DNA of 64,000 nt from Bacillota bacterium (lineage in GTDB: Bacteria; Bacillota; Clostridia; Tissierellales; Peptoniphilaceae), in the NCBI GenBank assembly GCA_028724185.1, contig JAQYDN010000017.1, forward strand, positions 1 through 64,000, written 5' to 3'. The notes beneath the pieces are model-generated. The model made no database searches. It saw only the letters and a program-made list of their open reading frames with translations, and was not told the DNA's origin. Below, in pieces: positions 7,992 through 16,955 of this stretch (position 1 is its first letter; each line of letters opens with the position of its first letter). Position numbers and translations under genes: made by a program.

Positions 7992-9944
7992 TTATTTATT
8001 CTTTTTGACACGCAAATTCGACGAACGGAACTCGCGTCCGCTGCCGCTGTAGTAACGGCTGAACAATTCGTAGTATTCAAGGCGCAGGCCTTGGATAAAG
8101 ACGATCAATCCTTCCAATCCGATAATCAAAACGTTTCCGAGTATGAGTATGATGACTCCGCCCACGGTGTGGCTCGCCATCTCCGACATGACGTGAAAGG
8201 CCATAAACAAACCGACGTGGTTGATGGCGAATGCGCCGACACGGATAAACGAGACGATACCCGACAAGGTCGAAATCAACAGTTCGATCATCGAGAAAGA
8301 GCTTTCGATAAAGTAACCGCTCTTGCCGCCTTCGTAGTTGACCTCGGTCTTTTGAAGTTTCGCCATAATCGGCTTTTTAAAGATCATCAGCACGATCGAG
8401 ATAACGAGGATGATGACGGCGACGCTCATCGGTACGACTTTGACGACGCCCGCGACATCCAAGATCATGAGTAAGAGCATGGCGAAGACCAAAAAGCCGA
8501 ACAGGCCGTGTTCTCCGAACAACCCTCGCGCCACGTCCTTATTCCTAATCGCATTCGCAAAGTTCATGCCGTAGGCCAGGATCAACAGAATGACCCCGAA
8601 GCCGACGGAAAAGGCGAGGACTTGTTCGATGTTTTGGAAGGGTCGAATCCAAAGGGCGTCGATAATATCTTCGTTGCCGAAGACCGACCCGTATAAAAAG
8701 CCGAACACGGTGGAAGATGCCCCCATGCGCATCAGCAGCCCGCCCATGTCTTTTTGCTTTTTCCTCGACACGAGCCAGCCGATAAGGACAAAGATCAAGC
8801 CCTGTCCCACGTCGCCGAACATGGCGCCGAAGAGCAACATATAGGTAATTCCGACGAAGATCGTCGGGTCGATTTCGTTATATTTCGGGATGCCGTACAT
8901 CCTTACGAGTAATTCGAAGGGTTGAAAAAACTTCGGATTCGAGAGTTTCGTCGGCGGCGCGATTCCCTTCGCGGCCGTATCCTCGTCTTGGATCGTAAGA
9001 ACCACGTCCGGGTACTTCTTCGTCCGCTTGCGAATCTCCTCGACGCCCGCCTCATCGGTCCAACCGGTGAGCAGGAAGTACTTCTTCGAGACCGCCATTT
9101 TTTCCTTCGCCTCTTCCACGTGGCCTAAAAAGATCATGTGGGCGAGGATCTTTCGAACTTTCTCGCGATCGCGGATATAGAGCTGATCTCTCTCCTCCTC
9201 GATCTTCGATAAGCGGTCGCGGAGGCGATCTTCTTTTTCCTCGATCAGTCGGAGCGTCTCCTTCGGCGTCCCCTCCGCGTACTCGAGAATCGGTACGTCG
9301 ATCCAGTGGAGCGACTTCAAGACGCGGTCGATCTCATCGCTGACCTCGTTGGGGTAGGTAATCATGTAGACTTCTTCGTCTTCAAACGACCCCGTGTGGA
9401 AGACCAGCGCGAGAAGATTCTCGTAACTGTTCTTTAAGCGAATTCTCGCCGACTTTTCCAGTCGTCCGAATCGCGTGGAAAAATACTTCAAGTCCTTTAT
9501 TTGCGTCAGGTCGACGTCGACATTTTTAAACAAACTCAAATTTTCCTTGAACATGGCGATCTCTTTAAGTTCTTTTTGAATGTCTTCGTACTCCGTCTGC
9601 ATCGGACGCACGCGATCCATCAATTTTTGATAGGCGCTCTGAACGTCCATCGATCTATCGAAATTGTGTAAATCTAAATCGTCGATATGGAAGTAGTCCA
9701 GGAGATCCAGAGCTTCCTGCGTCTGCTGTTTCAAATCGGCGTCGATGGGAAAGGGCGCCAAGTTGTTCAGGTCGACGACCATGTCGACATTATCTTCGAG
9801 AGAATAGATATTGCTGTTTTGCGACAACTGCGTCATCGAATCGACCATGTCCATGGCCTCGGACTGAAGCACTTCGAACAAGATGTCTTCCATGTTCTCC
9901 AATCGGCCGACGACGCTCAGCATGACCATTCTTTCTACTGCCAT
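7992..9944 (-). CDS. atpI: V/A-type ATPase subunit I (membrane stator)
   Basis: A 650-residue subunit I/a. The N-terminal half (to about 330) is soluble and coiled-coil, forming the arm that holds the peripheral stalks. The C-terminal half has about seven or eight membrane segments starting near the PFELLVRMYG motif, with the GAMFGDVGQG motif and, near the end, the helix SFIRVGAFAINHVGL that carries the key Arg facing the rotor Glu. The start overlaps the end of atpC by 10 bases; GAAGGTG precedes the ATG. Confidence 0.95.
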   Translation of the reverse strand: MAVERMVMLSVVGRLENMEDILFEVLQSEAMDMVDSMTQLSQNSNIYSLEDNVDMVVDLNNLAPFPIDADLKQQTQEALDLLDYFHIDDLDLHNFDRSMDVQSAYQKLMDRVRPMQTEYEDIQKELKEIAMFKENLSLFKNVDVDLTQIKDLKYFSTRFGRLEKSARIRLKNSYENLLALVFHTGSFEDEEVYMITYPNEVSDEIDRVLKSLHWIDVPILEYAEGTPKETLRLIEEKEDRLRDRLSKIEEERDQLYIRDREKVRKILAHMIFLGHVEEAKEKMAVSKKYFLLTGWTDEAGVEEIRKRTKKYPDVVLTIQDEDTAAKGIAPPTKLSNPKFFQPFELLVRMYGIPKYNEIDPTIFVGITYMLLFGAMFGDVGQGLIFVLIGWLVSRKKQKDMGGLLMRMGASSTVFGFLYGSVFGNEDIIDALWIRPFQNIEQVLAFSVGFGVILLILAYGMNFANAIRNKDVARGLFGEHGLFGFLVFAMLLLMILDVAGVVKVVPMSVAVIILVISIVLMIFKKPIMAKLQKTEVNYEGGKSGYFIESSFSMIELLISTLSGIVSFIRVGAFAINHVGLFMAFHVMSEMASHTVGGVIILILGNVLIIGLEGLIVFIQGLRLEYYELFSRYYSGSGREFRSSNLRVKKNK

Positions 9945-10954
9945 ACTTCACCTTCTTTCGCGGGAATCGTCAACAATTCCCTTATCATATCCTTACCAAA
10001 ACCGAGTCTTAAGCCCTCTAAAACCGTCGATACGTCCCGAATTTCGAGGCGTAAGAGAATCGACAAGGCAACGATCCTTCCGATAGACATACGTTCTTCT
10101 TTGTAATACGTCCTGTACATCTCCGAAAGGTCGCGAGACGCCAAGATGTCGGTCATGTGGCTGTCTCGTTCACTTTGAAATAGAAAAGCGAACGACGAAT
10201 GCCTGACCGAATTCTTAAGCGACTCGACGTCGTCGGAATAGACCCATTCGTCGATCAGCGTTTTTGGAATATTTCCGCCGCGGATGACGAAGTTTTCCAT
10301 CTCCGATTTCATGATGTCGTAATTTTTCTTTGCTCGATAAATGTAAAATATATTGAGCAAGTCGATGTGGCGATTTAACATCGCCAGGACGACCTTGCGG
10401 TCTTTCTTTCCCAAATTTTTCGCTTCGCGCGCGAGATTTTCGTAATACGACCGGTCGAGTTCCATCTCCACATAAAACGAGATGCGATCCTTCGAGACGT
10501 CCTGGTAGGCCGAAAGCATGCGGCCGTAGGGCGTCGATTCGAGAATCTTAAACAGACCTTCCGGCGTAAGCGCCTGGCCTTTGGGCAACAACTCCGGATT
10601 GAACGCCAACAGAGAGTTTCTCAAGATGTCGACGTTGTCGCCGTGATAGACGGCGCGGAAAATTCTCTTGATATCCTGGATCTCGTAGTGTTGCTCCAAC
10701 AACTTGAAAAAATATCGCGCGGATCCCTGCAAAAAATAATCGAACGACCTTAAGGTGTTATAAACCTTTTCTTCCATTTTTACGTTAACTTCCAAGAGGT
10801 GCGTGTCCTCGGAAAAGCTCAGTCCCCACTCCTTCCGGATGATGTCGATGCCGTCTTCGTAATTTCCGGCAGCCAGAATTTGCAGGGGAAGTTCGGGTTT
10901 GAGCAGTTTGGCGTACACGGCGACCGCTTTGGTGTTAACGGCAGCGTAATTCAT
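9935..10954 (-). CDS. atpC: V/A-type ATPase subunit C (socket between rotor ring and shaft)
   Basis: A 339-residue all-helical protein with the length and composition of subunit C/d, the funnel that joins the central shaft to the K ring. It starts with GGGAGG 5 bases upstream and follows the small stalk subunit by a 13-base gap. The call leans on operon position as well as on recognisable segments (for example YYENLAREAK and the DVSTVLEGLRLG end). Confidence 0.9.
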   Translation of the reverse strand: MNYAAVNTKAVAVYAKLLKPELPLQILAAGNYEDGIDIIRKEWGLSFSEDTHLLEVNVKMEEKVYNTLRSFDYFLQGSARYFFKLLEQHYEIQDIKRIFRAVYHGDNVDILRNSLLAFNPELLPKGQALTPEGLFKILESTPYGRMLSAYQDVSKDRISFYVEMELDRSYYENLAREAKNLGKKDRKVVLAMLNRHIDLLNIFYIYRAKKNYDIMKSEMENFVIRGGNIPKTLIDEWVYSDDVESLKNSVRHSSFAFLFQSERDSHMTDILASRDLSEMYRTYYKEERMSIGRIVALSILLRLEIRDVSTVLEGLRLGFGKDMIRELLTIPAKEGEVWQ

Positions 10955-10967
10955 ACCTGTCCTCCCA

Positions 10968-11276
10968 CTAAATATCCAGGAGTCGGAACGCTTCTTCCAC
11001 TAACTCATCCTTGTGCTTTTTATAAATATCGTCCACTTGTTCGAGCTTTAAGTGATTTTTCTCTTTAATCTTATCGACGACATCCATCGCATCGCTATAG
11101 ATCTCGTCGTAAGATTCCTTCGCGGCTTTTTTCGAACTTTCGCGTTCATCCGCTTCCATTTCGCTAAAGCGCTTTTGCAAGCCGGACTTATCTTCTTCGA
11201 TCGACGCTTCTTTTTCCCGAACCATTTTATCGGTTCGCTCATCCAATTCGATGACGCCTCGAATCAATTGTTCCAA
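10968..11276 (-). CDS. Small V/A-type ATPase stalk subunit (H/G type)
   Basis: A 102-residue, highly charged, heptad-rich protein, first gene of the ATPase operon. In related operons this position holds the small coiled-coil subunit (H or G) that dimerises with E in the peripheral stalk. The start is a TTG at 11274-11276 with AAAGGAG 7 bases upstream; no in-frame ATG has a comparable ribosome site before the coiled coil begins. Sequence in this family is poorly conserved, so the call depends on size, coiled coil and position. Confidence 0.8.
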   Translation of the reverse strand: MEQLIRGVIELDERTDKMVREKEASIEEDKSGLQKRFSEMEADERESSKKAAKESYDEIYSDAMDVVDKIKEKNHLKLEQVDDIYKKHKDELVEEAFRLLDI

Positions 11277-11713
11277 AATGCGCTCCTTTCTATGTCCAAT
11301 AAACTTCTTATATATAGAAGTCCACAGATAGGCTCATTCTAGCACTTAATGCCCCCTAAAATCAAAAGAATTCAATTATCGCAAAACCGACACCCTTTAT
11401 TTAAAATAAAGTCAATATGCGTCGTTTCAAAGTCATACCGCGTCAAAAAAGGACAAAAAAAGAGTTTCTCTCCCCACCTACAGAAAATTATGCTCCATCC
11501 CGTCGTTTATCATAAAATATGATGTGTGCATCAAAAAATATAATCTTTCGTGATGGGAAATCCACCCGGTCCCTACGCATTTATATCAATTCGTCTACTT
11601 TTCCAAAATTTTTACTTCTATTTGCAAATTTTTTCACTTTTTGTATGGAACGATTTTACTTTTTTGGTATAATGACTGTGAACATATTTATTTTAATTAA
11701 GGAGGTGCATCTT
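11277..11713. other. Divergent intergenic region, ATPase operon / Lrp regulator
   Basis: 437 bases without a gene, AT-rich. Besides the ATPase promoter it holds a 7-bp inverted repeat CTTTATT-TAA-AATAAAG at 11395-11411 and a -10-like TATAAT at 11668-11673 about 40 bases before the regulator's ATG. I saw no riboswitch-like structure. Confidence 0.5.
11336..11365 (-). promoter_or_regulatory. Probable promoter of the ATPase operon
   Basis: Read on the minus strand: -35 TTGATT (11360-11365), 18-bp spacer, -10 TAGAAT (11336-11341). It lies about 60 bases before the TTG start of the first ATPase gene. Confidence 0.55.
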
Positions 11714-12205
11714 ATGCACATTAATCGTTTTGCCGGTGATTCCATCGATACTTATATCTTATCTCTATTAAATGAAAACAGCCGCATGTCCCTAAGCGAC
11801 ATCGCAAAAAAAGTCAGCTTATCCGTATCGGCGACCCGCAACCGAATCCATCGCCTCGAAGATGCCGGCGTGATCGCGGGGTATACGATTTTGCTCGGAG
11901 GGGAAGAAGACGATTCCTACATCCATTCGTTCTGTCTGATCGACATCTCCGAAGAGGAAAATACGCTCGACGAATTTATCAAGTATATCCAAGAATCGCC
12001 CGACGTCACGGATTGCTGGAAATTGATGGGAGAATACCAGTTTTTAATTCGCATTAAATCCACCTCGTCCAAAGCGCTCGACGACTTTCTCATGCACTTG
12101 CGCGAGACGATTACGATTAAGCGCACCAACACCATCGGCGCGTTAAACCAAGTCAAGGGCAAAGACATTCGGGAACACAATGCCATTCGCATCCACGAAA
12201 AATAA
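11714..12205 (+). CDS. Lrp/AsnC-family transcription regulator
   Basis: A 163-residue regulator. The N-terminal helix-turn-helix (about residues 12-55: DTYILSLLNENSRMSLSDIA, then VSLSVSATRNRIHRLEDAG) is typical of Lrp/AsnC. A RAM/ligand-binding domain follows (about 65-150). Such proteins sense amino acids and control amino acid metabolism or transport. The start is the ATG at 11714 after GGAGGTG; longer readings upstream run through the AT-rich promoter and are not coding. It is convergent with hom, which makes amino-acid sensing of the aspartate pathway an attractive but unproven role. Confidence 0.9.
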   Translation: MHINRFAGDSIDTYILSLLNENSRMSLSDIAKKVSLSVSATRNRIHRLEDAGVIAGYTILLGGEEDDSYIHSFCLIDISEEENTLDEFIKYIQESPDVTDCWKLMGEYQFLIRIKSTSSKALDDFLMHLRETITIKRTNTIGALNQVKGKDIREHNAIRIHEK

Positions 12206-12233
12206 GGCCGTGCTCAGCACCGCCTTATTTTTA
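12200..12233. terminator. Bidirectional terminator between Lrp regulator and hom
   Basis: Stem AAATAAGGC (12200-12208) with GCCTTATTT (12222-12230) and an inner GTGCTCAGCAC arm; A- and T-tracts on both sides. The regulator's TAA lies in the left arm. Confidence 0.85.
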
Positions 12234-12265
12234 TGCGCAAATTTTCAGTTTTCCGTTCCGTCGCG

Positions 12266-13405
12266 CTAAGCGTCGATCCGCGCAAAAAACGTCTCGGCGT
12301 CCACGTGCTTCAAGAGCTCGTCCCGTTCCATCTCGCGCGTCAAGGTAAAGTCGCCGTCGACTGTTTCGACGAAATCGCCCTCGAGCGCCTCGGCAACCAG
12401 ATAGCGGCCGAAGACGGGCTTGAGCGCGACGTCGCCTCGCGACAAGAGCGGAAGCGCGCCGTTTGAAAGGACCGAGACGATGTCGCTTACGACGGCATTT
12501 CCCGTCGGCTCCTTGCCGGCGCCCGGTCCCCGGAAGGCCACATCTCCTACCCAAGATCCCTCGATGTCGACTTCATTGATCGCATCGGGGAGCAGGGCGA
12601 GCTCGTCGCTTTCGTCCAGGACGACCGGCTCGACGACGGCCTCGATGCCGCCCTCGACCGGTTTCGCGGAGGCGACGAGCTTCACTTTTTTGCGGTGTTC
12701 CTTTAAATACGATACGACGGGTCCTGTAAGCTGCGCGATGCCCTTCGTCGGAATGGCCTCTCCGTCGATGTGACCGTAGGCCATCTCGATCAGGATATGC
12801 AGCTTTCTGCGCGTGTCGTAACCTTCCACGTCGTCGGTCGGATCCTGCTCGGCGTAGCCCAATTCCTGGCAAAGCGCGAGCGTCTCGTCGTAATCGGCGC
12901 CGTCTTTAAACATGGCGTTGATTAGATAGTTGCACGTCCCGTTTAAAATACCCCGAATGCTCCCGATGTCGTTTTGCAGACACAGCGCGCGGAGCGGCGT
13001 AAGGACGGGAATCCCGCCGCCCACTGCGGCCTCAAACAGAAACGGCACGCGGTGTTTTTCCGCAAGTTCCGTAAGCTCCTTGTAGTACGCGCTGACCGCG
13101 GCCTTGTTGGCCGTCACGACGCCGATGCCCTTCTCGAGCGCCCGTTTCATATAATCGTAGGCGATGTCGATTGCGCCGGTCGCCTCGACGACGAGATCCA
13201 CCTCATCGAGGACGCGGTCGTAATCCGAAGACGTCACGACGGTCTCTTCCAGCTCGCGCGACAAACGCTCCTTGCTCCGCTCCGTCACGACGATATAGGC
13301 GATGTCGATCGCGCCGACCGTTTCTTTCAACACATCGTTTCTAGCCTTTAAGATATCGTAAGCCCCTCGACCCACGGTACCCAGTCCAATCAATGCAACT
13401 TTCAT
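12266..13405 (-). CDS. hom: Homoserine dehydrogenase, form without ACT domain
   Basis: Reduces aspartate semialdehyde to homoserine with NAD(P)H, the branch to threonine and methionine. The N-terminal dinucleotide motif GLGTVGRGAYD is at residues 7-17. The catalytic core has GILNGTCNYLINAMF and the AEQDPTDDVEGYD motif. At 379 residues it ends near the core and lacks the C-terminal ACT domain of the longer, feedback-inhibited form. It starts with ATG at 13405 after GAGGGGG. It is divergent from asd, whose product is its substrate, across a symmetric promoter element. Confidence 0.93.
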   Translation of the reverse strand: MKVALIGLGTVGRGAYDILKARNDVLKETVGAIDIAYIVVTERSKERLSRELEETVVTSSDYDRVLDEVDLVVEATGAIDIAYDYMKRALEKGIGVVTANKAAVSAYYKELTELAEKHRVPFLFEAAVGGGIPVLTPLRALCLQNDIGSIRGILNGTCNYLINAMFKDGADYDETLALCQELGYAEQDPTDDVEGYDTRRKLHILIEMAYGHIDGEAIPTKGIAQLTGPVVSYLKEHRKKVKLVASAKPVEGGIEAVVEPVVLDESDELALLPDAINEVDIEGSWVGDVAFRGPGAGKEPTGNAVVSDIVSVLSNGALPLLSRGDVALKPVFGRYLVAEALEGDFVETVDGDFTLTREMERDELLKHVDAETFFARIDA

Positions 13406-13449
13406 GTCTCCCCCTCTTTTCGTTTAATAAATTATTAATAGGTTATGAA

Positions 13450-13482
13450 TTGACTATACTAGAGAGTTTTTGCTATAGTCAA
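13450..13482. promoter_or_regulatory. Symmetric, overlapping divergent promoters of hom and asd
   Basis: A perfect 9-bp inverted repeat, TTGACTATA (13450-13458) and TATAGTCAA (13474-13482), with a 15-base spacer. On each strand it reads -35 TTGACT, 18 bp, -10 TATAGT, so each arm is the -35 of one gene and the -10 of the other. Both polymerases would occupy the same DNA; the dyad could equally be a regulator's operator. Confidence 0.65.
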
Positions 13483-13516
13483 GAAAAACATTGTTTTAAT
13501 GAAAGAAGGTATATTT

Positions 13517-14509
13517 ATGGTTTATCGTTTAGCAATTTTAGGTGCCACCGGCCTCGTCGGTCAAACCATGCGTTCCATCTTGGAGGAAAAAGATCTTCCG
13601 TTGGAACTCAGCCTGTTCGCATCGGAAAACAGCGCCGGCAAGACGGTCTCGTTTAAGGGCAAGGAGCTCACCATTCAAGAGCTCACCGAGGACGCCTTGA
13701 GAGAAGGTAAGTTCGACTACGTCCTGAGCGCACTCGACGGTTCCCTCGCCGCAAAATTCTGTCCCGTCGCCGCCGAAGCGGGAAGCGTCGTCATCGACAA
13801 CAGCTCCCACTTCCGCATGGAAGAAGGCATCCCCCTCGTCGTCCCCGAAATTAACCCCGAGGACGCTCAAGGTGCCGAGGGCATCATCGCCAACCCGAAC
13901 TGCTCCACGATCCAATCCGTCGTCGCTTTGAAACCGGTCGAAGATCTGTTCCACATCAAGCGCATCGTCTTTACGACCTTCCAAGCCGTCAGCGGCAGCG
14001 GCGTCCAGGGCATCGCCGATTTGGAACGCGGCATCAAGGGAGAACCCCCGAAGATGTATCCCCACCCCATCGCCTTCAACTGCCTTCCCCACATCGACGA
14101 CTTCCTCGATACGGGCTACACCAAAGAAGAGATGAAGATGGTCAACGAATCGAGAAAAATCTTCCATCGCCCCGACCTCGCCGTCACCGCTACCGCCGTA
14201 CGCGTCCCCGTCAAGGGCGCCCACGCGATCTCGATCAACGTCACCTGCGAAAAACCCGTCGACATCGACCGCTTGAGAGAGGCGTATGAGGCGATGGACG
14301 GCGTCGTCTTAGAAGACGATGTTAAAAACGCAGTCTACCCGCTTCAAATCGAAGCCGAAGGCAAAGATGACGTCTTCGTCGGACGTATCCGCAAGGACGA
14401 GTCCATGGAAAACAGTTTAAACCTCTGGTGCGTCGCAGACAACACCCGAAAGGGCGCCGCCCTAAACGCCATCCAAATCCTCGAAAAACACATGGAAAAC
14501 CGTCGATGA
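13517..14509 (+). CDS. asd: Aspartate-semialdehyde dehydrogenase
   Basis: Makes aspartate semialdehyde from aspartyl phosphate with NADPH, the common step to lysine/diaminopimelate, threonine and methionine. The NADP motif GATGLVG is at residues 9-15 and the catalytic Cys is Cys129 in NPNCST. At 330 residues it is full length. I chose the ATG at 13517 with AGAAGGT 6 bases upstream; an ATG six codons earlier lies before that ribosome site. Its stop overlaps the next gene's start (ATGA). Confidence 0.95.
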   Translation: MVYRLAILGATGLVGQTMRSILEEKDLPLELSLFASENSAGKTVSFKGKELTIQELTEDALREGKFDYVLSALDGSLAAKFCPVAAEAGSVVIDNSSHFRMEEGIPLVVPEINPEDAQGAEGIIANPNCSTIQSVVALKPVEDLFHIKRIVFTTFQAVSGSGVQGIADLERGIKGEPPKMYPHPIAFNCLPHIDDFLDTGYTKEEMKMVNESRKIFHRPDLAVTATAVRVPVKGAHAISINVTCEKPVDIDRLREAYEAMDGVVLEDDVKNAVYPLQIEAEGKDDVFVGRIRKDESMENSLNLWCVADNTRKGAALNAIQILEKHMENRR

Positions 14510-15315
14510 AAATCGCGATAGTCCAGGCTGCGATCGGCCCGATGACGCTCGATTTAAACGTCGAGGAGATCTTTACGCGCCTCGAGGAGGCGGTCTTAGA
14601 CGATCCCGAGGTCGTCGTCCTCCCCGAGATGTGGAACACGGGATTTTCTCCCGCCGATTTAAAGGACTCGACCGACTACCGCGCGGAGGAGTTGAAGGAG
14701 GCGATGGCCACATTCGCCCGCGAACACGACGTCTTCCTCGTCGCAGGCTCGCTCGCCATGACCGTCCGGGGAGCGCGCCGAAATCGAGCCTTCGTCTTCG
14801 ATAAAGAGGGCAAAGAAATTGCCCGCTACGACAAGGCGCACCTCTTTCCCGTCGGAGGCGAAAGCGAGCTCTTTGCGTCGGGTGAAGATGCCTGTCGCTT
14901 CACGCTCGGCGAGATCCCCGCGGGGCTTATCACCTGTTACGACTTGCGCTTTCCCGAATGGGCGCGCCTCGCCGTCATGGGCAACTCGAAGATCCTCTTC
15001 GTCCCGATGGCCTGGCATCTCTCCCGCCTCTCCCACATGCATCTGTTCAGTCGCGCGCGGGCGGCGGAGAATCAGTGCTTCGTCGTCTCGGTCAATTGCA
15101 CGCGCAGGGAAGGCTACTCCGCCATGGGCGGAGGCGGCAGCTGCATCTTCGGCCCGGGAGGCGAGGAACTTTTAATGATGGATCAGCGCCCCGGACACGC
15201 TACCGTCGACCTCGATCTCGGCCGCGTCGAAGAGGAGAAGGCGTTTTTCGACCTGTGGCGCGGACGCCGCGCCGAACTCTACGGCGACCTTGTCGATCGC
15301 AGGAGCATGCGATGA
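14506..15315 (+). CDS. Nitrilase-family carbon-nitrogen hydrolase (omega-amidase-like)
   Basis: A 269-residue C-N hydrolase with the Glu-Lys-Cys triad: Glu41 in LPEMWNTGF, Lys110 in YDKAHLF, Cys144 in ITCYDLRFPE. The LPEMWNTGF and CYDLRFP wording is that of the omega-amidase / YafV subgroup, which removes the amide from 2-oxoglutaramate or 2-oxosuccinamate formed by transamination. The substrate here is inferred. It overlaps asd by 4 bases and the M20 deacylase by 4 bases, so the three are made together. Confidence 0.85.
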   Translation: MKIAIVQAAIGPMTLDLNVEEIFTRLEEAVLDDPEVVVLPEMWNTGFSPADLKDSTDYRAEELKEAMATFAREHDVFLVAGSLAMTVRGARRNRAFVFDKEGKEIARYDKAHLFPVGGESELFASGEDACRFTLGEIPAGLITCYDLRFPEWARLAVMGNSKILFVPMAWHLSRLSHMHLFSRARAAENQCFVVSVNCTRREGYSAMGGGGSCIFGPGGEELLMMDQRPGHATVDLDLGRVEEEKAFFDLWRGRRAELYGDLVDRRSMR

Positions 15316-16475
15316 ACCTATCCGACATCCGAATCGCCGCCGATCGGGCGAAACCTCACTATCGCCATCTGCACCGCCATCCGGAGCTGAGTGCCGAGGA
15401 GGCCGAGACGTCGCGCTATATGAAAGAGGCCTTGGCGCGCTTGGGCGCTGAGATCGTCGACTACTCCCGGCACGGCTTTTCCGCGGAATTTTCCGGAAAC
15501 GCGAAGGGACCGCGCGTCGCCCTTCGCGCGGACATGGACGCGCTTCCGCTCGACGAGAAGACGGGCCTCTCCTACGCCTCGAACGTCCCGGGCGTCATGC
15601 ACGCCTGCGGGCACGATATGCACATGGCGATCCTCCTCGGCGCGGCAATTTATTTTTCCGAGCACCGCGACTACCCGGGGAGCATCCGCCTCATCGTACA
15701 GCCGGACGAGGAAAAAAACGGCGGCGCCAAGACGATGGTCGCCGAGGGCGTCATGGAGGGCGTCGACTACTGCATGGGCCTTCACGTCTCGCCCAACCTG
15801 GACGTCGGTACCTTCGGCGTCCTACCGGGATTTATGTACGCGAGCGTCGACGACTTTTGCATCACGCTCTACGGCAAGGGCGGTCACGCCGCCTCGCCCG
15901 AGGAGTGCATCGACCCCATCGTCTGCGGCGGCCACCTCATCGTCGCACTGCAGAGTCTCGTCGCGAGGCGATTGTCGCCGTTTACGCCGGCGGTCGTATC
16001 GATCGGGTCCTGCCACGCGGGAAACAAGCACAACATTATCCCCGAGACGATGACCCTCGAGGGGACGCTGCGCGCGGATACGCGCGAAAACAGAGCGCAG
16101 CTTCAGCAGTGGCTGAAAGATGTCGCCGCCGCGGTGGCGACGGCACACGGCTGCCGCGCCGAGATCGAGATCATCGAGGGTTACGTCCCCCTCATCAACG
16201 ATCCCAAGGCGACGGAAGCCGTGCGGGGCGCACTCGAGGATGTATTCGGTCCATCCGCGGTCGAAACACTCCCCACGCCCACGATGGGCGCTGAGGACTT
16301 CGCCTACTACCTGGAAAAGGCGCCGGGGAGTTTTATCAACCTCGGCGTGCGAAAACAGGGGGCCGAGGCCCACGCCGTGCATACCGCCTATTTCTATCCC
16401 GAGGAGGAGGTGCTCTACTACGGCATCGGCGCCGAAGTGGCGTCGGCCCTTCATTTTTTAACACGCGGCCTATAA
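15312..16475 (+). CDS. M20-family amidohydrolase (N-acyl amino acid deacylase type)
   Basis: A 387-residue metallopeptidase-fold enzyme of the M20D group (hippurate hydrolase, N-acetyldiaminopimelate deacetylase and relatives). Metal ligands are visible: Cys99 and His101 in HACGHDMH, Glu133/134 in PDEEKN, His158 in GLHVSP, and a late His in HAVHTAYF. The start is the ATG at 15312 after AGGAG. Being third in an operon with asd, removal of an acyl group in the diaminopimelate route is possible, but no dapH-like acetyltransferase is next to it, so the substrate is open. Confidence 0.88.
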   Translation: MNLSDIRIAADRAKPHYRHLHRHPELSAEEAETSRYMKEALARLGAEIVDYSRHGFSAEFSGNAKGPRVALRADMDALPLDEKTGLSYASNVPGVMHACGHDMHMAILLGAAIYFSEHRDYPGSIRLIVQPDEEKNGGAKTMVAEGVMEGVDYCMGLHVSPNLDVGTFGVLPGFMYASVDDFCITLYGKGGHAASPEECIDPIVCGGHLIVALQSLVARRLSPFTPAVVSIGSCHAGNKHNIIPETMTLEGTLRADTRENRAQLQQWLKDVAAAVATAHGCRAEIEIIEGYVPLINDPKATEAVRGALEDVFGPSAVETLPTPTMGAEDFAYYLEKAPGSFINLGVRKQGAEAHAVHTAYFYPEEEVLYYGIGAEVASALHFLTRGL

Positions 16476-16481
16476 CTAACG

Positions 16482-16504
16482 TCTCCCTTCGGGGAGATTT
16501 TTTT
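16482..16504 (+). terminator. Terminator of the asd operon
   Basis: Stem TCTCCC-TTCG-GGGAGA (16482-16497) with a stable tetraloop, followed by a run of seven T. Confidence 0.85.
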
Positions 16505-16869
16505 ATCCCCCTCATAAGCGCGCGGCGCATTATCGCCGCCGATTTTAGCGCGCTCGAGCGGGCGGCCTCCTCCCGAGGAAATACGGAATTCGAAAAATTT
16601 TTATGGGTATCACACTCTCTTTATAAAAATTCTCCCCTTCCTTCCATCTATCGCTCGTCGCGCCTTTCTTTTTAAGTTTTTCCGTCCCGATTCGAAGATT
16701 TTGAAAACTTTTTCTTCCTTCCACCTCGCATGTGTCCGCGTATCGCGCCCCGCCGGCATGCCCGCGCAATTTGCCGAGGCATTCGACAATCCGCCATTTT
16801 TTCGTATTTATCCCGCGATCTTTTTCGATTTCCCGACCGCTTTTTCGTCCGAACGGACGCCGGGAGTTA
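16505..16869. other. Gene-free stretch before the aminotransferase
   Basis: About 365 bases after the asd operon terminator. Short open frames here lack ribosome sites and recognisable sequence. I see no RNA structure or repeat. The promoter at its right end belongs to the aminotransferase. Confidence 0.5.
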
Positions 16870-16898
16870 TTGACTTTACTCTTTTCGCGCGATACAAT
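16870..16898 (+). promoter_or_regulatory. Strong promoter of the aminotransferase gene
   Basis: -35 TTGACT (16870-16875), 17 bp, -10 TACAAT (16893-16898), close to consensus, about 57 bases before the ATG. Confidence 0.75.
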
Positions 16899-16955
16899 GT
16901 AGATGTAGAAACGTTTCCCTGCAATTTTTTATGTATGTTACGAAAGGAGTTCTTA

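Noticed and set aside
11519..11713. Longer N-terminus for the Lrp regulator
   Set aside because: The extra 65 codons cover the AT-rich promoter and the ribosome site GGAGGTG; the family starts at the ATG at 11714.
14958..15311. Longer N-terminus for the M20 deacylase
   Set aside because: It lies in another frame inside the nitrilase gene; the ATG at 15312 has AGGAG and matches the family start.
16545..16769. Short minus-strand gene before the aminotransferase
   Set aside because: No ribosome site, no conserved features, composition of intergenic DNA.
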